Of a DNA stretch of 39,375 nt, positions 19,088 through 27,770 are shown piece by piece. The DNA lies in contig CANRWO010000031.1 of NCBI GenBank assembly GCA_947643615.1, forward strand, positions 1-39,375, read 5' to 3'. The stretch is from an uncultured Lachnospiraceae bacterium (lineage in GTDB: Bacteria; Bacillota; Clostridia; Lachnospirales; Lachnospiraceae). The stretch's first letter is position 1, and the number at the start of each line of letters is the position of its first letter. Both the position numbers and the translations under genes were made by a program. The notes under the pieces were generated by a model. That model saw only the letters and a list, made by a program, of their open reading frames with translations, was not told where the DNA came from and searched no databases.

Positions 19088-19136
19088 ACTCTCTCCTGTT
19101 TCTAAGCCTCCATGTCAGAGCACTCCCGTAGTTTGT

Positions 19137-19877
19137 TTATATGCAAAGTCCGCCGTCCACACAGAATACCTGCCCTGTGATATAATCCCCGGTCTTTCCC
19201 GCCAGAAAGGCAACGGTCTGGGCGATATCCTCCACATTGCCCATCCTGCCCAGAGGAATGGTCTTAACCGCATCTTCCCGCACCTTTTCGGGCATGGCGC
19301 GGGTCATCTCCGTATCCACAAACCCGGGCGCCACGGCATTGACACAGATCCCCCGGCTGGCCAGCTCCCTTGCCACACTCTTTGTCAATCCGATGAGTCC
19401 TGCCTTGGAAGCGGAATAATTTGCCTGGCCCGCATTGCCCAGGATGCCGGAGGCGGAAGAAATATTGATGATCTTTCCGCTTTTCTGTTTCAGCAGCTGC
19501 CGGGACAGATGCCGGATCGTGTTGAAGGCCCCTTTCAGGTTGGTATCCAATACCTGGTCATAATCCGTCTCGGACATCCGCATGATCAGTCCGTCCCGGG
19601 TCACTCCCGCATTGTTCACTAAAATATCAATATGGGAATGCCTGGCAACGGCTTCCTCTATCATTTTCCCGCAGGCTTCGAAATCGGACACGTTGCAGCC
19701 TACGGCTTCCGCCTTGCCGCCTTCCTTTTCGATCTGTTCCACTACCTCAAGGGCACGTTCTTTCGAGCCGTTATAATTTACCAGCACAAACGCTCCCTCC
19801 CTGGCCAGTGTACAGGCTATGGCCCGCCCGATCCCCCGGCTCCCGCCGGTTACCAATGCAACCTTATCTGTCAGCAT
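19137..19877 (-). CDS. fabG: 3-oxoacyl-[acyl-carrier-protein] reductase
   Basis: FabG reduces 3-oxoacyl-ACP with NADPH. The 246-residue short-chain dehydrogenase has the cofactor motif TGGSRGIGRAI near residues 10-20, the NNAG motif, the catalytic Ser in ISSASG and the YSASKAG Tyr-Lys pair. The C-terminal GQVFCVDGGLCI is typical of FabG. It starts 18 bases after fabD ends, in the same operon. Length and active site are normal. Confidence 0.97.
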   Translation of the reverse strand: MLTDKVALVTGGSRGIGRAIACTLAREGAFVLVNYNGSKERALEVVEQIEKEGGKAEAVGCNVSDFEACGKMIEEAVARHSHIDILVNNAGVTRDGLIMRMSETDYDQVLDTNLKGAFNTIRHLSRQLLKQKSGKIINISSASGILGNAGQANYSASKAGLIGLTKSVARELASRGICVNAVAPGFVDTEMTRAMPEKVREDAVKTIPLGRMGNVEDIAQTVAFLAGKTGDYITGQVFCVDGGLCI

Positions 19878-19895
19878 GTTCCCCTCCTCACTACC

Positions 19896-20819
19896 TCAAA
19901 TACGGATGGCTTCCAGGACTTTTTCAAGGTCCGCCACCGTCTCAACGTTCATTCCTTTTGCTTCCCTGTCCGTCTTGCGCAGGAATCCGGTCAAAGTCTT
20001 ACCCGGCCCAATCTCAATAAAGGTATCCACCCCATGGGCCAGCATATACAGCATACTCTCACGCCATCTCACTGTACCGGAGACCTGCTTTGCCAGAAGC
20101 TCTTTCACACCGGAAGCCTCCGTCACAGGCAGAGCCTCCACATTGCAGATATAGGGGATCACAGGGTCATGGACCTCCACCCCTGCAAGCTCCGCCGCAA
20201 GCTTTTCCCCTGCGCCGGCCAGCAGAGCAGAGTGGAAAGGGCCGCTGACCTTCAGGGGCACACATCTCTTGGCCCCTGCCTCCGCCAGCTTTCGGGATGC
20301 CTCCTGGACGGCGGCTTCCTCCCCTGTGATTACGATCTGGCCGGGGCAATTGTCATTTGCTATGGACACAATCCCCTCCGTGTCCTCACAGACCCTGCCT
20401 ATGGTATCCGCATCCAGTCCCAGGACAGCCGTCATGGCCCCGCCGACAGGATATGCCTCCTGCATGAAAATACCCCTGCTCCGAATGAGCCGGAACAGGT
20501 CTTCCAATTTCATCACCTGGGCCGCTGCCAGCGCGCCGTATTCCCCAAGGCTTAATCCGGCGCAGATGTCCGCCCTGGCCCCCTGTTCCTCCAGCACTTT
20601 CAAAATTGCCACCTCACAGGTGAGCATGGCGATCTGGGTATATTCCGTGATGTTTAACCGGTCATTTTCCGTAAAGCAAAGATCTGCCACGTCCAGTCCC
20701 GTAGCCTCCGACGCCAGCCGGAACACCTCCCTGGCCGTCTCGTATGTGTCATAAAACTCCCTGCCCATGCCTGCATACTGGGCGCCCTGCCCGGGAAACA
20801 GAAAAGCTGTCTTTCCCAT
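19896..20819 (-). CDS. fabD: malonyl CoA-acyl carrier protein transacylase
   Basis: FabD loads malonyl groups from CoA onto acyl carrier protein. From the ATG of MGKTAFLFPGQGAQYAGMG the product has 307 residues. The active-site Ser lies in GLSLGEYGAL and the His in GPFHSALL. GGGAGG lies ten bases before the ATG; the frame is open six codons further to a TTG that overlaps that site. The gene lies between fabK and fabG. Confidence 0.96.
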   Translation of the reverse strand: MGKTAFLFPGQGAQYAGMGREFYDTYETAREVFRLASEATGLDVADLCFTENDRLNITEYTQIAMLTCEVAILKVLEEQGARADICAGLSLGEYGALAAAQVMKLEDLFRLIRSRGIFMQEAYPVGGAMTAVLGLDADTIGRVCEDTEGIVSIANDNCPGQIVITGEEAAVQEASRKLAEAGAKRCVPLKVSGPFHSALLAGAGEKLAAELAGVEVHDPVIPYICNVEALPVTEASGVKELLAKQVSGTVRWRESMLYMLAHGVDTFIEIGPGKTLTGFLRKTDREAKGMNVETVADLEKVLEAIRI

Positions 20820-20840
20820 ATCCGTATTTCCTCCCAAGTA

Positions 20841-21764
20841 TTACCAATTTAAAAGCTTTCCCGCCTGATCCATGATCTCGCCGATCATCTCCGCACAGGT
20901 CTGCTCCCTGTCCACAAGTCCCGCGATCTGCCCTGCCATGAGAGTGCCGTTTACGGCGTCCCCCTCCACTACCGCCTTGCGCAGGGCGCCTAAAGTCAAC
21001 TGCTCCAGCTCTTCGAAAGAAGCGCCGGCCTTTTCCAGTTTCAGGTATTCCCTTGTCATGCCGTTCCGCAGCTGGCGCACCGGATGCCCATGGCTCAGGC
21101 CCGTTACCTCGGAATCAATATCCTTTGCGGCGATAACCTTTTTCTTATAGTTGTCATGTACAATGGATTCCTTGGCCACAAGGAAACGCGTGCCCATCTG
21201 CACCCCTTCCGCACCCAGCATCATAGCCGCGGCAAACCCTCTGCCGTCTGCGATCCCGCCTGCCGCTACCACAGGGATATGCAGGGCATCCACCACCTGG
21301 GGCACCAATGTCATGGTAGTGGCAGAACCGATATGGCCGCCGGACTCCGTGCCCTCAGCCACTACGGCGTCGGCGCCGGCTCTTTCCATCATCTTTGCCA
21401 TGGCCACGCTGGCTACCACGGGAATCACTTTCACTCCCGCTTCCTTCCACATAGCCATATATTTACCCGGATTTCCGGCGCCGGTAGTAACCACCTTGAC
21501 GCCCTCTTTTGCCACAACCTCCGCAATCCCCTCCGCCTCGGGATTCATCAGCATAATGTTTACACCGAAGGGCTTGTCGGTAAGCTCCCTGGTCTTATGA
21601 ATCTGCTCTCTCACAAAAGAGGCAGGCGCCCCGCCCGCGCCGATGAGGCCGATACCGCCCGCCTCAGAGACGGCGGCAGCCAGATGGCACTCGGCCACCC
21701 AGGCCATACCGCCCTGTATGATAGGGTACTGGATCCCCAATAATTCCGTTATTCTGGTTTTCAA
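20841..21764 (-). CDS. fabK: enoyl-[acyl-carrier-protein] reductase II (FMN-dependent)
   Basis: FabK is the flavin-dependent enoyl-ACP reductase found in many Firmicutes in place of FabI. The 307-residue protein has the nitronate monooxygenase-like TIM barrel: start region LLGIQYPIIQGGMAWVA, FGVNIML, the EGTESGGHIG loop that binds FMN phosphate, VAAGGIADGRG and EGVQMGTRF. It starts 16 bases after acpP. No FabI gene is in the window, so this is the cluster's enoyl reductase. Confidence 0.96.
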   Translation of the reverse strand: MKTRITELLGIQYPIIQGGMAWVAECHLAAAVSEAGGIGLIGAGGAPASFVREQIHKTRELTDKPFGVNIMLMNPEAEGIAEVVAKEGVKVVTTGAGNPGKYMAMWKEAGVKVIPVVASVAMAKMMERAGADAVVAEGTESGGHIGSATTMTLVPQVVDALHIPVVAAGGIADGRGFAAAMMLGAEGVQMGTRFLVAKESIVHDNYKKKVIAAKDIDSEVTGLSHGHPVRQLRNGMTREYLKLEKAGASFEELEQLTLGALRKAVVEGDAVNGTLMAGQIAGLVDREQTCAEMIGEIMDQAGKLLNW

Positions 21765-21780
21765 ATCAGTCCTCCCTGCC

Positions 21781-22008
21781 TTACACGCCCTTATCCTGTA
21801 AATAGTTCAGCACATCCCCTACCGTATTCAGCTGCTCCAAATCCTCGGAAGGGATCTCAATGCCAAACTCATCCTCCAATGCCATGACCAGCTCAAACAG
21901 GTCAAGGGAATCCGCGTTCAGGTCATCCTTAAAGCTGGTCTCCTCTGTTATCTCCATGCCTTCCGCATTTAATTTCTCTTCAATGACTTCCTTTACTTTC
22001 TCCAGCAT
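21781..22008 (-). CDS. acpP: acyl carrier protein
   Basis: The 75-residue acidic protein carries growing fatty acids on a phosphopantetheine arm attached to Ser34 in the motif [10 protein letters not shown]. The helical pattern and the ending [11 protein letters not shown] are typical. It is the first gene of the fab operon. AAGGAGAG lies upstream of the ATG. Expression should follow the promoters and FabT-like boxes at 22055-22146. Confidence 0.97.
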   Translation of the reverse strand: MLEKVKEVIEEKLNAEGMEITEETSFKDDLNADSLDLFELVMALEDEFGIEIPSEDLEQLNTVGDVLNYLQDKGV

Positions 22009-22054
22009 TTCTTTCTCTCCTTTTCATTCTACTTTTTCTGGTTTTGCTTACTAC

Positions 22055-22146
22055 ATTATATAGTTTGAATATCAAGTTGTTTGAAAGTCAAAATATTTGA
22101 ACCTCAAACTATTTGGTATGATACAACCGGCTAAGGATATTGTCAA
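22055..22146 (-). promoter_or_regulatory. fab operon promoters with three FabT-like boxes
   Basis: A strong minus-strand promoter has TTGACA (22141-22146) and TATCAT (22118-22123) 17 bases apart. A second -10, TATAAT, is at 22055-22060. Between them three boxes fit TTTGA-N3-TCAAA: 22064-22076 (last base G), 22080-22092 and 22096-22108. Their starts are exactly 16 bases apart. FabT-type regulators are known to bind sites of this form. The boxes lie downstream of the first promoter and across the second, a repressing position. Confidence 0.75.
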
Positions 22147-22206
22147 GAGTATTTTTCGGCTTCTTTCTGTATACGTTCGGTATTGGCCCAAAAGGCAGCT
22201 GCGCCG

Positions 22207-22235
22207 TTGCCAGAAAGCGTCAAAAAATGTATAAT
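22207..22235 (+). promoter_or_regulatory. promoter of the GH28-type gene
   Basis: TTGCCA (22207-22212) and a perfect TATAAT (22230-22235) are 17 bases apart on the plus strand. The start of transcription would be near 22242. This rules out the upstream start of the open frame at 22140 and supports the ATG at 22269. Confidence 0.75.
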
Positions 22236-22268
22236 GGAACCATCTTATATCAGGTAAAGGAGTCCGAC

Positions 22269-24830
22269 ATGTCAACCAGCCATAATATTTTAGAAGCCAC
22301 CGGCGCTTCCATCCGTCCGGAAGCGCTGTTGAAAGAACCGATTATCTATGTCACGGATTTCGGCGCTTCCGCAAAAGGCGCCGCCAAAGCCAATACCATG
22401 GCATTTAACGAGGCTATCCGGAAAGCCGCTGCCATGGGGGGCGGTACCGTTGCTGTCCCGTCAGGGACATACCTCACTTATACCATCCTGCTGCAAAGCA
22501 ATGTGAACCTCTTCCTGGAGGAGGACGCGGTGATTGCCGCCGCAAAGCCGGAAGCAGATCCGTCCCTCGCTTCCCAGGGCGGAAACTATGAAGAACCCGA
22601 GGTGAACCCCTATGTGGGCATACAGGACCACGGCCACACTTATTTCGCCAACAGCCTGCTCTACGGCGCCGACCTGGAAAATATCATGATCTATGGAAAA
22701 GGCCTCATCACCGGGGGGCACTTTGACGAAAAAACGGGCCTGCTGGAATATATCCTCCAGGGCGGCGACCCTCGGGAACCCCTGCACAGAGGGGACAGGG
22801 GACATCTGGGTTCCTGGTTCGGCAATAAGGGGATCGCCCTGGTCCGCTGCAAAAACATAGTGCTGCAGGACTTTTCCGTCACCATAGGAGGGCATTTCGC
22901 CGTAATTACCGAAGGCTGCACCAATCTCTATGTGGACAACGTGCTGATAGACACCACACGTGACGCTTTTGATATCGACTGCTGCCAGGATGTCACCGTC
23001 CGGCATACTACATGCAATTCCCTGACGGATGACGGCCTGTGCCTGAAGGCCTCCTTTGGGGCAGGGTTTTTCATGCCTACACAAAATGTATTGATTGAGG
23101 ACTGCCTTGTCAGCGGATACGATGCCGGGAGCGTCTATGCCAGGGAATACACCAGGGACAAGCTTGTGGCGGAGGATCGCTGCGGCCCCACCGGCCGTGT
23201 CAAATGCGGCACCGAGTCCACCTGTGGCTACCATCAGGTAACCGTCCGCAGGGTCAGGTTCCAACGCTCCAGAGGGTTTGCCCTGGAGGCGGTGGACTGC
23301 TCTTCTCTCACGGACGTGCTCTTTGAGGATTGCCTGCTGGACAATGTGTCCAGTTCCCCCATTTTCATCCGGGCAGGGGACCGGGGCAGGTTCCCTGTCA
23401 CCGGCACAGGGGACGGGGACGGCTTTCCCGCAAACGGGGACGTGCGCCTGGAAAAGCCGGAATGGGTCCTCCCCCTCAGGGAGGGTTACCACCCTTATCC
23501 CCCCAGGCGCTACACCCCTCAGTACAACCGCACCAAAACAGTCACGGTGGACGGCTGCTCTTCCTTTGCGGTGGTGGAGCAGGAGAACCCTGCCACATGC
23601 AATCCTGCCAACCCAACCGAGGGCATCCCTGAGATCCACCGCCCTCTGTACGCCAATGCGGTGGGATGCGCAGAGCTGGCGTCTGTGGCCAATGTCTGCA
23701 TCCGCAACGTAAAAGTCACAAATGCGGATCCCAGATACCCCATTCTGTTGATGGGACTGACAGACTCCCGCCTGAAAAATATCACCCTGGAAAATATAGA
23801 GGTGGAATACCGCGGCGGCCTCACCATGGAACACGCCACCGAGCAAAGGCAGCTGAACACCGACTGGAAATTTTCCCAGTTCCATGCAGCGGAAAAAGTA
23901 CAAAGCCTGCCCTGGCTGGTGAATTCCTTTTTTGCCAAAGACGAAGGACTGCTCCCCCGGGCGGACTGGGATCCCGCCACAAACACCTGGGCCGACAACC
24001 CATATAATGTACCGGAGCTTCCCGATGTATACCCCGAACCCAGCAATTGGGGGATCCTTCCGGCATACGGCCTTTTCGCAAAACATGTGGAGGGGTTGAA
24101 CCTGCGGAATATTAAAATCAGCTGTAAAGTGCCTGACGAAAGGCATGTCTGTGTCTTTGACGATACGAAAGACGTAATAATAGAAGGACTGGATGCCTGC
24201 TGCCTTCCTTCCCGGAAACCCGTGGCCGTGGTCACGGACCGTTTCCGCAGGCACACCAATGCAGAAAATGTACCGGAGCAGCCATACTTTACCACCACCG
24301 TGGAGGGCCTGGAGATCCATCCCCCCCTGCCGGTGGAATATGTGGAGATCCACGCCCCCGCTCCCGGCACGCCCAGTGACAGCCTCTATCCCTACCCTAC
24401 CGTCCCCTGCAGGGAAACAGGCTATTCCTTTTCCGTCGATACGGACGAATACCCGCTGCCCCTGACGGTGCACCGGCCTTATATCCGCCCGGTGGGACTG
24501 CAGAGGCTCCAACCCGGCAAGCCTTACACCCTTGGCCTGGAAATAGGCTGCCCTGCCTCCCATGTATCGGATGTGCCCTACAGCGGCGTGATCCACGGGG
24601 AGAAGCAGCCCCTCCGGCACCACAGTGTAAAAGGTATGGAACTGGACTTAAAGCTCTCGGCGGAGAACCTGCCCCAAGGCGCGTTCCTGGATACGGACGG
24701 ACAGTTCTGCTGGAACCCGGACGCTACCCAGGCCGGGGAACACAAAGTGACATTTATTGTGGACGACGGCATAATCCCTGAGAGGACGGAAGTAACCTTC
24801 CTGGTGGAACAGGAAAATCCCCAACGTTGA
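22269..24830 (+). CDS. cytoplasmic glycoside hydrolase family 28-like protein with C-terminal Ig-like domain
   Basis: The 853-residue protein starts at an ATG seven bases after AAAGGAG. Residues 25-90 form the start of a right-handed beta-helix (VTDFGASAKGAAKANTMAFN, GGGTVAVPSGTYLT) as in pectin-active GH28 enzymes. The likely catalytic region is RDAFDID (231-237) and TDDGLCLK (253-260). The GHG motif of polygalacturonases is not seen; the matching place reads SGYDAGSVYAREY. The last 100 residues resemble a He_PIG Ig-like domain. There is no signal peptide, so it should act on imported oligosaccharides, probably of pectin type. No transporter lies nearby. The exact substrate is unknown. Confidence 0.8.
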   Translation: MSTSHNILEATGASIRPEALLKEPIIYVTDFGASAKGAAKANTMAFNEAIRKAAAMGGGTVAVPSGTYLTYTILLQSNVNLFLEEDAVIAAAKPEADPSLASQGGNYEEPEVNPYVGIQDHGHTYFANSLLYGADLENIMIYGKGLITGGHFDEKTGLLEYILQGGDPREPLHRGDRGHLGSWFGNKGIALVRCKNIVLQDFSVTIGGHFAVITEGCTNLYVDNVLIDTTRDAFDIDCCQDVTVRHTTCNSLTDDGLCLKASFGAGFFMPTQNVLIEDCLVSGYDAGSVYAREYTRDKLVAEDRCGPTGRVKCGTESTCGYHQVTVRRVRFQRSRGFALEAVDCSSLTDVLFEDCLLDNVSSSPIFIRAGDRGRFPVTGTGDGDGFPANGDVRLEKPEWVLPLREGYHPYPPRRYTPQYNRTKTVTVDGCSSFAVVEQENPATCNPANPTEGIPEIHRPLYANAVGCAELASVANVCIRNVKVTNADPRYPILLMGLTDSRLKNITLENIEVEYRGGLTMEHATEQRQLNTDWKFSQFHAAEKVQSLPWLVNSFFAKDEGLLPRADWDPATNTWADNPYNVPELPDVYPEPSNWGILPAYGLFAKHVEGLNLRNIKISCKVPDERHVCVFDDTKDVIIEGLDACCLPSRKPVAVVTDRFRRHTNAENVPEQPYFTTTVEGLEIHPPLPVEYVEIHAPAPGTPSDSLYPYPTVPCRETGYSFSVDTDEYPLPLTVHRPYIRPVGLQRLQPGKPYTLGLEIGCPASHVSDVPYSGVIHGEKQPLRHHSVKGMELDLKLSAENLPQGAFLDTDGQFCWNPDATQAGEHKVTFIVDDGIIPERTEVTFLVEQENPQR

Positions 24831-24831
24831 A

Positions 24832-24865
24832 AATCCCCTGCCTGGAGCAATCCGGGCAGGGGATT
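24832..24865. terminator. bidirectional terminator between convergent genes
   Basis: AATCCCCTGCC (24832-24842) pairs perfectly with GGCAGGGGATT (24855-24865), with further pairing inside the loop. T-rich sequence follows on the plus strand, and GATTTTC on the minus strand. It ends both the GH28-type and the DUF2264 transcripts. Confidence 0.85.
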
Positions 24866-24895
24866 CTTTCTATTTCCTATTTTTCCTATATTTCC

Positions 24896-26956
24896 CTAAA
24901 GCATCATTTTTCCTTCTATTCCCTCAAATACGATCTCTTTCCTTCCGCCCTCCTTCAGCTCTATCACCACAGGGCCATAACCGCCGCATCCCTCCGGGTC
25001 GGTGTAGCTCACCGCTTTTACAGGGAACAATTCCTCCGCCGTAAAGTCCTCATGGCTTTCCTTTGTAATGACTTGGGAGATCAGCACATAGGGTTCATAA
25101 CCATATTGCTTCTCCCTGCCGGTGGATGCATAGAGCACAACGGATTTCTCCGAATCAGGGTTTGTGCCGGTGCTGTGCAGCAGCTTCAGCTCCTTCCAGC
25201 CGTCATATATGGTCATGGCCATCTGTTTCTCATTCCCCAGGGCATCCCTGCCCTTCAGGATGATGGCCCGGGCATTCCCTTCCCTCCGCTCCTGAACCTC
25301 CGTCCCGTTATCCGGGAAGCCGTAAGAACCCAGCGTCAGGGACACCGGCGCCCGGTGGAGCCGCAGCTTATCCACCCTGACCACACCGTAGGGCACGGTA
25401 AAGTCCGCCAGGTTGACAGCCTGCATCCAATGGCACTCTGTATCCACATCATAATGAAAAAACTGCCTGCGGTATAGCACGCCGTCCTTTTCCCCGTACC
25501 AGAAGGTCACATTCCCTTTGGAGAACTGTCCGGTGGTGCCATCCCTCAACACGTACTGCTGCGCCTCCACATCCTCGGCGGGCGCTGATTCCCACGGGTA
25601 CTTTGTATTGTAGCACAGCTTGGAATAATTCCACATGCCATGTTCGTCGCCGGGCCGCTTTACCACTTTCCCTGTCCGCAGGATCGTCTCACCGTTTGCC
25701 TGATGGTTGGAAAAACAAAGGGCGGGGCCGTCCAGCGCGGTAACCTTCACTTCACGCTCCCCTAAGTGCTCCCAGCTGCCATTGTTCTCTTTCGCCGTCC
25801 AGAAGGGATGGTCCGCAGGAAGGTGCAGGCATAAAAATGCCTTCCCCAGCCAGAAAGGGGACTCCGCACAGGAATACCCCTGAACCAGGGGCGAAAACTG
25901 CCCGTAAAAGCCAAGGGTGGGAATTCCCTTGTACAAAAAGTCCTCCCTGCCCAAAAACTGCATCAGGGAGCCGGAAGAAATGCGCCTCGCCAGTCCCGGG
26001 TCACCCGTACTGTTCCGTAACAGCATATTCCCGTCAAAGGCGCTGGTAGCCGCATTGCGGTAGATATTGCTGCGCCCCCACATGTTGGTCCAGCCGTCCC
26101 TGTCAAAAAAGTCCCCGTAGGTCTCCATCAGCTTATTGGACTGCTCTTCGAATTTTCCCGCCAGGTAAGGTTCGTTTTCGTAGCCGTACCAGAGATTCCA
26201 TATGGCCGTATACATATTAAAGGCCCAGCAGGAGTAATAATCAAAGGCATGGCCGTCCCGGTACCAACCCTCCCCCACATAATAATTCAGGATCGCCTGG
26301 GCATGGTCCCGCATGATATCCCTGTCAATGGGATACCCTTCCATATGCAGGAACGCCATATCCAGCATATTGAACAGCCGCCAGTTCTGGGGCACTGTGT
26401 TCTCATGGGCATAACTCTGTAAAAATTCCGCAATGGTATCCTTTTCCGCTTTTGTATAAGTATCCCATATCTGTCCTCTGCTGATCCAGAGGCAGATTAC
26501 CAGCGCACAGGTCTCCACGGTCTGCTGGAAAGGTTTGAAGGGATCCGCATGCCCGGTGATTTCCTGTTGGTCGGCGTAAGTCCCCACATACAGGGGATCC
26601 CCTTTTGTGCAGACTCTCAACACATGGTTTTTATAATAATCCGCCATGGAATACCCGCAGATTTCCAGATCAGGAATGTTCCGCATCACAGGGGCCGCGA
26701 TAAAAAAGGACCTTGTCAGTCCCTCGAACACCTCCGCAGTCCGTTGCGTCTTCTGCACTTCCTCCGAAGCCTTCAAATGGGGGTAAGTGATCTCCGTCTC
26801 CTTGCGGGGTACCACAACAGGCTTTTCCATATCGTCTATGTTCTGGAAAATCCCCTCCAGCATATACATTCCCGCCTCCAGCCAGCTCTCCCGGGTGAGC
26901 CCGGTGTAAGGGCTTAAGTCATAGTCCAAAGCCTTGGGCACAAATTTTGATTCCAT
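24896..26956 (-). CDS. DUF2264 domain protein
   Basis: The 686-residue protein matches the DUF2264 family: the N-terminal half (about 15-390) is helical with segments such as LTRSFFIAAPVMRNIP, AEFLQSYAHENTVPQNWRLF and YVGEGWYRDGHAFDYYS, and the C-terminal half is rich in beta strands. The many Trp and Tyr residues suggest a sugar-binding alpha/alpha toroid. Family members often sit beside plant polysaccharide genes; no activity is assigned here. No signal peptide is present. It converges on the GH28-type gene, and I infer a shared pathway for pectin-like oligosaccharides. GAGAGG lies before the ATG. Confidence 0.75.
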   Translation of the reverse strand: MESKFVPKALDYDLSPYTGLTRESWLEAGMYMLEGIFQNIDDMEKPVVVPRKETEITYPHLKASEEVQKTQRTAEVFEGLTRSFFIAAPVMRNIPDLEICGYSMADYYKNHVLRVCTKGDPLYVGTYADQQEITGHADPFKPFQQTVETCALVICLWISRGQIWDTYTKAEKDTIAEFLQSYAHENTVPQNWRLFNMLDMAFLHMEGYPIDRDIMRDHAQAILNYYVGEGWYRDGHAFDYYSCWAFNMYTAIWNLWYGYENEPYLAGKFEEQSNKLMETYGDFFDRDGWTNMWGRSNIYRNAATSAFDGNMLLRNSTGDPGLARRISSGSLMQFLGREDFLYKGIPTLGFYGQFSPLVQGYSCAESPFWLGKAFLCLHLPADHPFWTAKENNGSWEHLGEREVKVTALDGPALCFSNHQANGETILRTGKVVKRPGDEHGMWNYSKLCYNTKYPWESAPAEDVEAQQYVLRDGTTGQFSKGNVTFWYGEKDGVLYRRQFFHYDVDTECHWMQAVNLADFTVPYGVVRVDKLRLHRAPVSLTLGSYGFPDNGTEVQERREGNARAIILKGRDALGNEKQMAMTIYDGWKELKLLHSTGTNPDSEKSVVLYASTGREKQYGYEPYVLISQVITKESHEDFTAEELFPVKAVSYTDPEGCGGYGPVVIELKEGGRKEIVFEGIEGKMML

Positions 26957-27276
26957 ACGCAGTATCCTCTCTTTCTGTTGTCTGTTTTGCCAGTCCGCCA
27001 GAGCGTGTTCGGAAAATGCTTTCTGTCAGATGTGCGGCACAATTGGCAGGAAAAATGGTTTTTCCTTCTCTTTGAAGTATAACACCGAAACCCTGTGTTG
27101 GTAATGTAATTTCTTTATAAGTTTGCTATTTTTTCCGCCCCCATTGGATTCCATGCAGTCTTCTACCATAGACAGCCAGACAACAAAAGCATCTGCCACC
27201 TGTACCAAGATGGCAAATGCTCTTAAAATTTTAAAATATGAACTGTGTGAAAATACGCAACCAGGAAGAAAGCCAC
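26957..27276 (-). promoter_or_regulatory. intergenic region with DUF2264 promoter
   Basis: No gene is supported in these 320 bases. On the minus strand TTACCA (27099-27104) and TATACT (27076-27081) are 17 bases apart and point at the DUF2264 gene. Further up lies the terminator at 27188-27221. The short open frames here lack binding sites and family features. Confidence 0.6.
27188..27221 (-). terminator. probable terminator of the 59-residue gene
   Basis: AGCATCTGCCA (27188-27198) pairs with TGGCAAATGCT (27211-27221) with one mismatch. On the minus strand it is followed by TTTTGTTGT. It lies 55 bases after the stop of the small gene at 27277. Confidence 0.5.
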
Positions 27277-27456
27277 TTAGTTGGGCAGCGGCGGCAGATT
27301 GTTGCGCTGCTCAAACTCCTTGAGGATCCGTTTACACTCCTCCAGCTCCCTTTCCGAAACAGTATAATCCTCATGCATCAACAGCAGGACATTTTTTAAT
27401 CGCTTCATATGAAATGATAATGCTTTTTTTGGGTTTTTCTTATTCATTTTCATCAT
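27277..27456 (-). CDS. small basic/acidic helical protein of unknown function
   Basis: From the ATG nine bases after AAAGGAG the product has 59 residues; an earlier TTG overlaps that site and is rejected. The first half is basic (NKKNPKKALSFHMKRLKN) and the second half acidic and helical (SERELEECKRILKEFEQ), ending NNLPPLPN. There is no helix-turn-helix or membrane segment and I do not recognise the family. A strong promoter with a palindrome (27519-27548) and a terminator frame it as a single-gene unit, so it is likely real. Confidence 0.65.
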   Translation of the reverse strand: MMKMNKKNPKKALSFHMKRLKNVLLLMHEDYTVSERELEECKRILKEFEQRNNLPPLPN

Positions 27457-27518
27457 CAGGGCAATCTCCTTTCGCAATCATAGTATTGATATATGAGAAG
27501 TATCGGTTGTATATAATT

Positions 27519-27548
27519 AATATAGCGCACTTTCGCTACAAATGTCAA
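27519..27548 (-). promoter_or_regulatory. promoter with operator-like palindrome
   Basis: On the minus strand a perfect TTGACA (27543-27548) and TATATT (27519-27524) are 18 bases apart. TAGCG-N6-CGCTA (27523-27538) lies between and overlaps the -10 element. This is a typical position for a repressor site. The transcript would lead to the 59-residue gene. Confidence 0.65.
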
Positions 27549-27770
27549 CCATATATTGTTAATATTTGCATTCATAATCTTCAATACTCTTATTATTCCA
27601 CGATTTTAAAGAATATATACAGCGTATGGCCTTAAAATCGCCTGCTAATTAAAGATAGCATTTGCCTCATTAATATGGTAAAATACACCCAGAAATCTTT
27701 TGAGAAGAAACCGCTTTTCATTGCTATTTGGGCGGTATGGGAGATTCGTTTTGATGGAATGGAGATTAAT

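Noticed and set aside
22461..24623. 720-codon open frame on the minus strand opposite the GH28-type gene.
   Set aside because: It is a GC-driven shadow: no start site, no family features, and the plus-strand gene has promoter, ribosome site and domains.
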